Assembly (NCBI GenBank): GCA_018105865.1
Contig: CM030837.1
Span: 6,338,225 to 6,402,224 of the forward strand
Source of the DNA: Metaphire vulgaris
Taxonomy: Eukaryota; Annelida; Clitellata; Crassiclitellata; Megascolecidae
Reading direction: 5' to 3'
Length of the DNA: 64,000 nucleotides
In this document: piece after piece, positions 1 to 52,738 of the stretch
Numbering within the stretch: position 1 is the stretch's first letter
How the letters are laid out: every line of letters begins with the position of its first letter
Program-made: the position numbers and the translations under genes
The notes under the pieces: model-generated
Databases searched by the model: none
Seen by the model: the letters and a program-made list of their open reading frames with translations, nothing else
Told to the model about the DNA's origin: nothing

Positions 1-1503
1 GATAGCGGTTATTTATATATATAATTCATCGTCAGCAACATGTGTGCATTTGTGCGATGATGCGGAGTTCCGCGGATTCTCTTATGCATAGTTTATTTTG
101 CTTTTTCCTCTAGTTCAACAACTGTGAACAGAGGGGTCGGTGGGCGGTTTTGGCGAAAATCAAAATATCTCTCTGCTATTGGATGTTAATCTGCAATCTG
201 ACCTTTTTCTATTATCGTCAAACATTTTTATCGACTTGTTGGAAATTTCTCTCAGCCCCAAAAATCTGTTCGTCACTGAGACTAGAGGCGTTGAACATGT
301 TCTAGACTTTGCTTCAGGCTTCTGTCAATGCTAGTTTTATAAAGAAAAGACTGTATACGTTACAAGTTATTAACCTTCAGTAAAAAATAAAATGAAGTAG
401 GGACTACTATTTCATCAAAAAAGCTGTCTCGAAAAATTGGCCAATTTGGTCTAAAAGTAAAAGTTAGTACTCGACTATAGATGAATAAGACTGACTGCTG
501 AATATATCTTATATTGAACGGTCAATCTTCTCTTATCTATGATAATTAATTACTTAACTCGACTTTCTTACTGACTCTTCTAATTAGTGGCGTAGCGACG
601 GCCTAAATTGATGTGCCGCCTGAGGAAAAAAAGTTGCCGCCCCGAAAAAATCTATCAACCAGAAAAACGCATCCAAATTAAAGATGTCTAGATAATTAAT
701 TATTTGGGAAGCAATAAAACGTTATCGCAACTTCCCGAAATTCTTGAGAAGCAAAAAAAACAAAAAAAACCTTATCGCAACTTCCTAAATGTTACAAAAA
801 AGTCTTCTCGAAAATGCAAACCGATGAGAAAGCAAGAGTGCCGCCTGACTTGCAGTTCCTTTTCCAGGGGCCAAGCCTCCATACGCCACTACCAAATTAA
901 TCTGACACCACCGAATACACAGTAATACACACAAAAAGCTGATGAACCGATAAGCTAATAACCCTTGATGGTATCGCCGTGACTATTATTACTAATTACG
1001 ACTGTTGTATTGACAGCGGTTATTTATCTGCTAAGCAGGCGTCAGCAACATACAGCATGCGGGCGATGATGCGGCCTGTCCAACCGAGATTCTTCAGAAA
1101 AAGATAAAGCAGGTAATAATGCCCGCCATAATTTTAACTTTTCCTCGGTTCAACATCTGTGAATAGACATTTCGTCATGGAATATTTTTAGAAAATCAAA
1201 ATATCTCTCTGCTATTGGATGTTAATCTGCAATCTGTCTTAACGCATTTCAACTATTAACCTCAAACATGACTGGAAAGCACTTGTTGAAAATTTCTCTC
1301 AGCCGCAAAAATCTCGTTAATGTATCAGTAATAGATTTGGAGAATCTGACATTGAACTTGTACTTTAAATACTGGTGCTTACAGTTTTAAAATATTAAGT
1401 AGGTAAGCAAGCAATGATACGTTTAAAATATAATACAACTTAGTAAAAATTAAAGACTACATCTAGACTGCATCTGTGCACATGTATTATATTTTTTTAA
1501 ACA

Positions 1504-1548
<45 letters not shown>

Positions 1549-1722
1549 GAAATGCATGTTGCCATACATGGTGATGTGACCCGCTTTAGTCCTACATACG
1601 ACCGAGACTGATGTGGCCCTTCACGAAAAAATGTTGCCCGCTCCTGAACTATTTGCACTAATCTCATCTGCAGGTTATACTCATCTCCAAATTAAAGATG
1701 TCTATATAATTAATTATTCGAG
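1..1722 (+). repeat. Decayed 1-kb tandem duplication
   Basis: Positions 1-75, 155-205 and 600-715 recur at 1012-1075, 1190-1240 and 1605-1722 (offset about 1.01-1.04 kb), e.g. caaaatatctctctgctatt and ccaaattaaagatgtcta in both. No gene is visible here; an (ATT) run lies at 1508-1547. Confidence 0.75.
1092..1121 (+). pseudogene. Duplicated tail of the P-loop exon with its splice donor
   Basis: 30 bases identical to 2408-2437, i.e. the last 21 exon bases plus gtaataatg of the intron. The rest of the exon is missing here, so it is a relic. Confidence 0.7.
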
Positions 1723-2029
1723 ATTTTATGAGCAATTTCACATTCGGCCTGCACAAAAATGCTGGCGTAACTACAGTCGATTTGAATAAGCGTTGTTTTG
1801 TGCGAGGATTGGCGTCGCTGGAAGAGGTAGAAACGGGACGGGGTATGACCTCCATATTGGAACTGGGACCAGTCGGAGATTTTGAAACTCAAATGCTAAT
1901 GAGAAACGGAAGAGATGACATTTGCGTCAAATCATATTCTTGCTTGCTTCGCTCGCAAAATTTTCCTTTTCCAGGGGCATGACATCGAACATTTGCGTCA
2001 ACCTCTCCGCCAAATTCTATTCCTCTGGG

Positions 2030-2275
2030 CTCAACCAAAGGGAGTCCTTGGGAGATCCTCCTGGGTCCCTCTGGAAGGGGTTGGTCCCTCTGGCCCTCTG
2101 TTCCTCTTGGTCCCTCTGGAGGAAGAGGGTTCCTCCTGGGTTTGGGGGGTTGGGAGGGGAGGAAGGGGTTGGGTGGAGGAGGGGGAAAGAGGTGGGGGGG
2201 TGGCCCTGGGAGGAGGGGGTTTGTTTGAGAGAGGGATGGGTCTCCTGGGTCCAAGGGAACGGGGTTTGAGGTAGT
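2030..2275 (+). repeat. G-rich low-complexity tract
   Basis: Many GGG/GGGG runs on the + strand about 55 bp before the P-loop exon; G-quadruplex potential. Confidence 0.6.
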
Positions 2276-2328
2276 CATGTGCAATTTGATGCATTGAAGT
2301 TTTGATTTGAATGGTTGCATATCGACAG

Positions 2329-44019
<41,691 letters not shown>

Positions 44020-44020
44020 C

Positions 44021-44026
44021 AATAAA
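44021..44026 (+). terminator. Possible polyadenylation signal AATAAA
   Basis: Directly downstream of the candidate stop codon at 44017-44019; unusually close. Confidence 0.3.
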
Positions 44027-44112
44027 ACTGTTCTGAATTCCTGTTTATGCAGAAGTTTGTTAAACAAAACGACTTGTCTCATACGGGTGACATAAGAGGA
44101 CTTGTTGTTGAT

Positions 44113-44330
44113 CATGGGCGCCCGCACATTGGGGCAAGATGGGGCACTTGCCCCTCCTCTGGAAAATGCAAATACCAATATTTCACATTGAAATTTGAAA
44201 CCCTTGCCAAAATATTAACCGTGACCATTGTTTTAAAATGGGTTTTGCCCCTCCTGGAAAATTTATGTGACGTAACCGTGACCACTGTGTTCTGCCCCCT
44301 CCTGGAAAAATTTCTGTGGGCGCCCATGTT
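44113..44330 (+). mobile_element. Foldback family E (CATGGGCGCCCGCA termini)
   Basis: catgggcgcccgcac at the left, ctgtgggcgcccatg at the right; interior has repeated ctcctggaaaa. Relatives at 45805-46010, 60067-60210 and 62517-62700. Confidence 0.8.
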
Positions 44331-44644
44331 GTTGATGTCGTGAATTGAGGACAGTCCCTGTGATTTTATTGTATACAGTTTAAGAAAATTGGTAAACTGT
44401 GATGCTGATCTGTCCTGACTTTTAGCACCAATAAAATTTATTGTTTGTCTGGATTTTGTGGAAGATTTATGAGCCGACGCTGAAACGTAGCAGCGGAATC
44501 TAGGAACAAGCGTGTGTTTCGTACTGTTATTTAAGACTCAAAATGCGTGAATTCTTACGCAGCTTCTTGAAATTTCTGCATATTTTGAACGGTCCTGGCT
44601 CGCAAGCCGAGAAACAAAAGAAAGCAGGCATAATTTCTCGCTAT

Positions 44645-44893
44645 CATGGCCAGATTAAGGTCCGAGTGGCCTGGAGCTGAGAAAAAAAGGCCGTCGCCTA
44701 AACTGAAAATCTCTGACAAGCAAAAAAGGTTATCTTCCTTCCAAATATCGTGCTGACAAGCAAAATTAAAAAGGGTTTATCCCTTCCAAATCGTACTGAC
44801 AAGCAAAAAAAGGTTATCTCGAAAATCGGTGGGCCTATTTTCATGATGGGCCGGGGGGCTACAGCCCCCTCAGCCCCGCCTTAATATGGCCCT
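44645..44893 (+). mobile_element. Foldback GGCCAGATTAAGG with three shared cores
   Basis: ggccagattaagg / ccttaatatggcc ends; gacaagcaaaaaaggttatc occurs three times inside. Confidence 0.65.
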
Positions 44894-44937
44894 GTCGCTA
44901 GCGCTAGTGTCTTCTGACTTTTTTAATCAACATTGCA

Positions 44938-45006
44938 CAAAATTACATATACTGTCATATAAATTACATATACTGTCATATAAATTACATATACTGTCAT
45001 ATAAAA
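44938..45006 (+). repeat. Tandem repeat of acatatactgtcatataaat
   Basis: Three near-identical 21-bp units; variants recur near 45265-45325. Confidence 0.9.
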
Positions 45007-45039
45007 ATTACTGTCGATATTGAAGATGAGTGGTAATAT

Positions 45040-45255
45040 CATTGGGCAGGCACGCCGACGACACGGGTTCAATTGCAGGAGCCCCTAAGGTCGACTCAGC
45101 CTTAATCGCTAGAGGGCGATAGTAACATCAAATGAGTAGCAATGGCAACATTGCGATAGTAACCATAGGTTCGGCGGAAGAGACTGGTCACCGTCCGATA
45201 AATAAACCTACCATAAATTCTTATCGGAGTTACGGGCGTGAAAACCTTTACTTTG
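45040..45255 (+). mobile_element. tRNA-derived SINE
   Basis: ACGGGTTCAATTGCAGGAGC, then CCTAAGGTCGACTCAGCC and CGCTAGAGGGCG; same family as 12106-12520. Confidence 0.6.
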
Positions 45256-45545
45256 TGTTGAAACTGTCATATAAAAAAATGATTACTGTCATATAAATTA
45301 CATATACTGTACATATATGTCATATAAAGATCAATATTGAACTAGGGTCCTAGCCGTTGACGCAATAGTGTTTGTGTTGGGAGCGAGATAAATAAACCAC
45401 CATGCATTCTTATTGAAGTTGGTGTAACGTGTTTTGAAATCTAAAAAATGATTACTGATACATTATTGTGGATGAGATCGAGTATACCTGACCCTACCTG
45501 ACCTGATATGACCGCTACAGAATTTTGGTGTACCTACTTACTTAA

Positions 45546-45622
45546 CTGTTATGCCCACAGACTAGAAAGAATGACACGGGTTTCCACCCGAGTCATTCTT
45601 TCTAAGTCTGTGGGCATAACAG
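45546..45622 (+). repeat. Near-perfect 77-bp hairpin
   Basis: Arms of about 36 bp (ctgttatgcccacagact ... agtctgtgggcataacag) around a four-base loop; see findings. Confidence 0.9.
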
Positions 45623-45659
45623 GTAAGCTGCAGCAAACCTCTCTGAAGGGTTTCTCTCT

Positions 45660-45661
<2 letters not shown>

Positions 45662-45720
<59 letters not shown>
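45662..45720 (+). repeat. (CT)n microsatellite
   Basis: Pure CT. Confidence 0.97.
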
Positions 45721-45721
<1 letters not shown>

Positions 45722-45804
45722 ATGCTTTCTTCATTTGCGACCTGTGATTCATTTTTGCATTTTCCGTTCGTTTTCGCCTTCACGGTTTTCATTTCCAGTT
45801 CACA

Positions 45805-46010
45805 CTGACCATGAGCGTCCGGAGGGGGTGCAAGGGGGTGCAATTGCACCTCCTGAAAAAATTGTGGAGTTATGAAAAAAAGTAAAATTACTTGTTTCTT
45901 TGGTCACAAAACCTTGCTTTGCACCCCCCCTGGAAAATTCTTTAATTTCTTTCGTCACAAGACCATGTTTTGCACCCCCCCTGGAAAAATTTCTGCGGAC
46001 GCCCATGACA
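45805..46010 (+). mobile_element. Foldback family E
   Basis: catgagcgtccggaggg to ctgcggacgcccatg. Confidence 0.75.
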
Positions 46011-46109
46011 CTGACTGCCAGATGCCATAATACTTTTAGCATACAGTATTATTATCTAGACTGAATAGATGGCTTAAATGTGGCACAATCTTTACCACTG
46101 CTTTTTATC

Positions 46110-46540
46110 TTGAACTACGAATGCCGATGATAATTAGCGAAGAAATATGTTATTTGCTCAGAGCGTATATTAACTGCGATGGTTTTTGATTCGGTTATTG
46201 TGCCTTGTCCAAAACGTGTTAAGTTAAGTGATCTTCTTGATTTAGCGTTTTTTAAGTTTTTGAAATGCACGGAAACTCCGGAGTGCCGGTTTATATTCTG
46301 GTTCACAAAGTCGACATAGTCGGTTCGACTGTGAGAAGAGCGGAACGCAGTTGGACAATTCACTAACATTCCGAAATGAACATAATTCAGTCGCGGCTGT
46401 CCGCAACTCGTTGGCACAATAAGCAAACACATTTTGGCCTCGCTGCTCAGAATATCCTAGGCGTTGTGACAAGACCCGCCGTAGGCCACCTCTAGAGTAG
46501 ACCGGGCGACGTTGCCGAATTGTTTATACGTCTACTGAGG
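46110..46540 (-). other. Gene-free stretch downstream of the receptor
   Basis: Mid-GC sequence with two overlapping minus-strand frames (46115-46432, 46242-46472) but no homology I recognise. May include 3' untranslated sequence of the receptor. Confidence 0.35.
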
Positions 46541-46717
46541 GAAGTCGTTTTTTGATCTTTGTGCCTGGTGGGAAAACATAAGCCTTTATACTGATTGCGT
46601 AAATTACTGCTGTCTTAAGACAGCAGATAAACTGAACACAGTTTTATAAAGACCACCGCATTTAAGCACAATTTTATCGCAGAATAGAAAAAGAAAGACG
46701 TGATACAACCTGACAAC

Positions 46718-46720
<3 letters not shown>

Positions 46721-46760
<40 letters not shown>

Positions 46761-46762
46761 CA

Positions 46763-46807
<45 letters not shown>

Positions 46808-46830
46808 CATATGTATATATATATATATAT
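46721..46830 (+). repeat. (TA)n/(CA) microsatellites
   Basis: Two TA arrays around a short CA run. Confidence 0.9.
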
Positions 46831-46924
46831 GAAGAGATAGAGACTCAATGTATAAAGGATATTATTCTTGTTCTTGCTGCTGCTGCTGCTGATGATGATG
46901 ATGATGTTGTTTCAAGGCAATATT

Positions 46925-49900
46925 TCAGGACGCATTTCCTGATTTGTATCTGGCTTCCTTCTGCCAGGTGTTTTTCCTTTTCGTGTAATAGCCGCACCGA
47001 CAGGTCAGTATGCGTCGAAATGCCATTCGAAACGATTTGCTGAACAGCGTGTAGATGACCGGGTTGGCCAGCGACGACGCGTAGCCCCACCACACGGCAC
47101 ACGTGACGAACGTCGAATTCGGCCACAGGTCGCACGACGACTTGCAGGCCACCGACAGGACGTTGACGAGAAAGAACGGCGACCAGAATATCACGAACGC
47201 CAGCAGGATGATCCCGAGGACCTTCGAGGCCTTTCGCTCGTTCCGAGACACTTTTCTCGAGAGGACGATCTGCAGACGACTTCCGTTTCTCGACCTCGGT
47301 TTCATGGTGCTGCTGCTGCTGCTGCTGTTGCGTCCTTGAAATGCACAGCAGAACATCATTCTTCGAAAGCTGTCAAAGCAGGACATATTCGAAGTGGCTT
47401 TTTTCTTCGGGTTGTCGAAGTGAAACGCGTTCTCGACCATCACTTCCGAGCTGTTCTGGTCTGAGAGCGACGACGTGGAGCCCATCCATCTTGTCGTCGC
47501 TGTTCCAGTCGTCGAATTATTACGGTCGGCAGCAGCAGCACCAGGGTCTCGGAGGTTCTTGGACACTTGGACCGTCAGAAATTCCGATGATCGACCCGTA
47601 GATGCCGAGCATTCCAGGTCGTCGTTAATCTGATTCGTCGTCAGGAAATTTTTATTACATAACGATTCCTTCGATCTTACATGCCGACGATCGTTTGAGA
47701 ACGTCGTCGACTTGAAATGTACGTCCAGGCACGGCGATAGATGATCGTCAGGCACACGACAGAGGTGTCCAGACCGTCTAAGACTACCGCTATCGTCGGG
47801 AGAGGATATCGTCATCGCAGGCGGTATCGGGTCGAAGGCGTTACCGTCGCCGTCGGAAATAATCGAACCCGTTGAATACATCGGGCGTCCTGAAGAGCTG
47901 GAATTCAACCCGGAAAGGCAGCGTGTCAGCGAACGATTCGAGCCGACATCGCCGACATCGTCATCGTCGTGAAACTCTGCGGTCGGACAGTTCGCACCGG
48001 ACAACAACAACAAGCTCAGCTCCTCCGCTTCCGATCCGGAACTTGTCTCCGTTAGTTCCGGCGTCAGGACGATAGAAATCCTTCGCGCAGCATTGTTCCG
48101 TCGTCTAGATCGGACGACGGAGACTGCGACTGTCCGTCCAGTTGGACGTCTGGATCTGTCTGCGTTCGTCTGCCGTCGTTTGGTTTTGCAGAGCTCCAGC
48201 GCTGTGACGTCATCACGGCCCTCCTTGTCGCGATGACGTCATGGCGGCAGAAGTCTTTCCGTAGAGGAGGACTGCAGTATGACGTGTGGGTGTTGTTGTA
48301 ATTGTCGACCAGTTTCACTCGAGTGCCGAAGCTTTCCGAGATTAGATCGATCAATTTCGTAAAGTCGACGTCGCTTCCGTCGTCTTTAGACCTCGGTCGG
48401 ATGTCGTTTCTCAACCCGACGCCAAGGTCGTCGTTACTACCGGAGGACAGGACCCGGTGGCCGGCGAAGAGGACGGGGTTGTTGTTGTCCTCGCTGGAGT
48501 CCTTGTGGTCGGCGGAGATGATGCAGGCGTTGCGATGAACCAGTCCATTCGGGGGAGTTTTCTGCTTCGACCAATTGTTGTTGTTGTTGAGGTTCACAGG
48601 GACACTTCCTGCACACCTGAGGCCGACTACCTCCACAGATTCCTGCCGTTCGGTCGACGCTCGGTTTTTGCTGTCAGCAGTTGAATGCCGCTCCGTCAGT
48701 GACGGTGGTGAAGCGAAGACCGATGCCGGAAATAGCACGTCTTTCGAACTCTTTTTGTTCACACTGTCTCCAATATTGACCAGTGACGTCATTTCCTCTT
48801 GAGGCCATTTAAAATCGACCTTGCGTCGTTCTTTTACGAGTTCTTCGTTCGACGCGTTCTGTGCGGCAGTCGGCGTTCTTGTTTCGCGTTCTTCTTCTTC
48901 TTCTTCTTCTTCGTTGACGCTGACCATCAGACACTCGTCCATTTCCGCTTCGATGAAACCAAGCTTCTCGAACATCGCCTGGCCGTCGTCGTCGTCGTCG
49001 TCGTCGTCGTTCCAAGAGGCGCTCGACCAGGTCGACTGGATCGTCGGTACGCTGTTTACGGACGCCGAGAGAAATTCGAAGTTTCGAACCGTTTCCAGAT
49101 CAAAGACGGTCTTTGCGCTGGTCGCCCCCAACCCCAACCCCACCCCCACCCTCACCGCGTGCCTGCACCTGCTTCGCACGGATCCCCCGGACGCCCAGCT
49201 GCTCAGCTGCTGCTGCGGCGGCGGCGTCGGCGTCCCAGCTGCTGCGACGTCGGGATTTCGCGTGAGGTTCGTCAGGGTCGGTTGAGAGCGGGAGAACCTG
49301 CGCCGGCGAGGCTCCGACGACAACACCCGAGGGTCCGCTGTCATCGACAGGGTGCTGACGACTGCCTGCCTCCGTCTCGACGGCGGCGGCGGCGGCGGCG
49401 GCGGCAGCGGGTGGGGCGGACGCAGCCTTGAGGAGACGACGCCTTCACGGCGGCAGCAGCAGGCGTTCGCCATCGTCGCCTCCTTCTTCTCCTTCTCCTC
49501 CTGCTCATCGCAGCCGCTCGTCCGTCTTTCAGTCCTCGGCGTCGGTTGATCGGTGCTCGGCTTAGACCCCGTGTGCGTCGCGCTGCTGGGCGTCAGGTAG
49601 GTGGCGCTCGTTGTGTCTTTACGGTCGCCGAGTGGGACCATCGCGACCGCAGGAAAAGACGACCCTCCGATACAATCGCCTTCCCCCCCTCCTCCTCCTC
49701 GTCCTCCTCCTCCTCTCCCTGTCCTCCTGCACCACCGCCGTCGCTCTGAACGACGACGACGACGATCGCCGGCGGCGGAAGGAGTTGACGCTGATGACCT
49801 TCATGAGCCGATGGTTTCTGCTGAGGATGTTGACCGTCAGCGTGTAGGTGACGAGCATGATCGCGAGCGGGACGTAGAAGGCGGTGATCGATCCGAACAG

Positions 49901-50190
49901 GACGAACTGTTTCATCGACGGAACGCAAACGGTGCGCGAGTAGACGTTCGAATAGTCGAGGAACCCGGACACGGCCAGCGGAGTGCAGACGAGGACGGAT
50001 ATGATCCAGACGGACGCTATCTTCAGGATCATCGTCGCCCTGGAGCGCGTCCGGCCGTAGCGCATCGGGAACCGCAGGGTCAGGTAGCGGTCGACGGACA
50101 GGGTGCACATGTGCCAGATGGAGGCGGTGCACATGAGGACGTCGAGGGAGGCCCAGACGACGCAGATGCTCGGATGGAGAGGAAAGTAGC
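46925..50190 (-). CDS. 5-HT2-like receptor exon 2 (TM3-TM7)
   Basis: Acceptor cgcttttag, then GYFPLHPSICVVWASLDVLM and on to DRYLTLRFPMRYGR. Reads in one frame to about 49700, in a second through 48064 (poly-Asp WNDDDDDDDDGQ, poly-Glu VNEEEEEEEERE, poly-Asn, poly-Pro tracts), and back to the first from about 48100 to the stop at 46925. TM6-TM7: VIFWSPFFLVNVLSVACKSS and WWGYASSLANPVIYTLF. Confidence 0.88.
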
Positions 50191-50730
50191 CTAAAAGCGT
50201 TCGTTGTAAAATATATACGCAGTCTAAAAGAGTTCATCCTCATTTAAATTCATTTAATGTACAATGTACATAGACGATAATCCATACAGTAAATGCAATG
50301 GTGCTAGGACAAAATATCAGCGGACAAAATGTCACGGTTTAGGTTTAGGGTTAGAGTTAGGGTTACATTTTGTTCCGCTAACATTTTGTCCCATGATATT
50401 TTGTCCCCGTGACATTTTGTCCGCGGACATTTTGTCCGCCACGAATGCAATGCATGTGCCATTTTATATGCAGAAATACAGACATCATTATCGTCGTCAT
50501 CGCCATCATAATTGTCGTCATCATCATGTCGTCGTCATCATCATCATCATCATCAACGCCATCATTGATGTTGTCATCAAAGTCATCAGATCGTCGCAGT
50601 CACCACCACCACCACCATCATCATCATCATTATCATCATCAGATTCATCACACCTGCACTCTATTGAAACTCTACATATTCTATGGCAGCCAAGTTCAAT
50701 CATTGCAGAGTCGTAATAATTCACCTTTTC

Positions 50731-50766
<36 letters not shown>

Positions 50767-52654
50767 TTTTTCTTTATTTATTTCTTTCTGACTGATGTGT
50801 ACCGCGCGTTCTCAAAATCTTTCGGCATCTTTGTCTCATCTCTCCTCTTTGTTTTTCTCGTCTATCGCACATTCCCCTAGTTCCTCTTAAGCATTGATGG
50901 ATGGATGTACACGGCAAAAGAGAACCATCGCACATCTTTAATTTAATCTGAGCCGCGTTCGTTTTGCTCTGATTCTGTTTAATTTCCGTGTTTTTAGTCA
51001 AAATTCTTCCGCTGAAATTCATCAATTCTCCCGTAGTTTTCCATTTCCTAAGAACCTGGCTTCATGAGGTCCTCCTTTATTCACGTTCACATTGTTTATT
51101 CAAGCAAGAAAAACAACTTTATGCAACCGATTTCTTTGCAGAGCCAATGTGACCACTGACTAGAATCGCACTTTAAGTAACAGTAATCTTAAAACGCCAA
51201 CTACTTTCATTCAAAAGGCAACTCGTCAGACACGCAATGCAGTTTTCCACTCGGTCGTCAGTGGCAAGGCCAAAGCGCACCGTCGCTGATACGATTCTTA
51301 AAAAACACACCTGCCCACGCTCTACACGGTCAAGTGGACCAAAAGAGTTCAGTGACACTCGGATTGACTGAGTGACCAATAATAATAATAATTTTGACGC
51401 AGTCCATCTCGGCAGCACCAACAACAACAACAGAATAATCCGCCACGGTGTGTTATTACAGTCGCTACACCTAATTGCATTGCCTTCAAAGAGCGTCGTG
51501 TCTCAACCCGCAAAGAGGGGCATTGGCTATCTCGTTTAGTTTTATCCAAAACGCCCACTCACTGCCGCAATAAGATTATCATTCTGCAATGAAGGCGAAA
51601 ATTCGTCGACTGTTTTTAACAGTGATGGGCAGCTAACTAAAAACATTAGTTTAACTCAGTGGCGGCTCCAGGATTTGGCAAGTAGGGGGGGCGTTGGGGT
51701 GGCAACTTTTAATCATGGGGCAACCATTTATTGTTAGTTATGTAGGATTAAGTATAGGGTGCCAACAGGGGGCCACTGGGGCAGGTGCTCAATAGAGGCA
51801 CGCCCCCCCCCGGGGCCCCCCTGTGGCGCCGCCACTGGTTTAACTACAACGAAATTTAAACTAGAAATAATTAGTTAAACTTTTAGTTGCAAGCTAAATT
51901 TCAAAAATAGTTAAGTAAACTAAAAAATATAGTTAAACTTTTTGCAACTAATTTTACAACTATTTCCTAGGTATCAGGTATGTGTTCATGAAAATATAGG
52001 TGATGCTTGCAACATGAACACGTCAGTCAATGAACCATTGAATTAATTAATTAATTAATTCTATTAAATGTCTTAGTCTAGACTGCAGAAACACGAGTTT
52101 GTCAAATTTGTTTGTAATAAATGATCCAGAAAGCAATAGATAAAAAGGTAGGCCTACTGTTATTGAGAATTCGGGACACCAACTAAAACGTTTTAGTTAA
52201 ACTATTTAGTTATTAACTAACATTTTTCAGTTAAACTAGCATTTTAACTAAACTATCTGTATTTAATTAAACTATGAAGATAACTAAAAAATTAGTTAAA
52301 CTTTTAGTTAGTGACTAATTAGTTAACTAGTTGCCCATCACTGGTCCTTAAGCACGTATTCTTCACGCATGACATACAAGAACTGAGATCTTATGCCAGG
52401 AATTGTTGAGCCGAAAGCGCCACGCGGCGTCAATATGTGTAACTACCAGTAGGTCTTCTTGGCTAATTAAATTCTTTGCCAGTTTCTGAACAGAACTGAA
52501 TATACAATAATTTTTTTAATCTAAGGAAGTATGGCCTACTTTTCGGAGTTCAGAAGAAGGACATGGAATTAAAGAATTAAGTGTAAAAACAATAATTATA
52601 CTAATAACAATCACGAACGACAGCATGACATAATGGTATTTTAGATTGTTGTTG

Positions 52655-52738
<84 letters not shown>

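Noticed and set aside
48799..49431. 210-codon plus-strand frame with poly-Phe and poly-Val
   Set aside because: Antisense shadow of the receptor loop.
49593..50243. 216-codon minus frame over TM3-TM5 of the receptor
   Set aside because: Out-of-frame shadow; the frame with DRY and the TM3 Asp is the true one.
50475..50645. Regular CAT/CAC repeats considered as a CRISPR-like array
   Set aside because: Simple microsatellite with no spacers; the DNA is eukaryotic.
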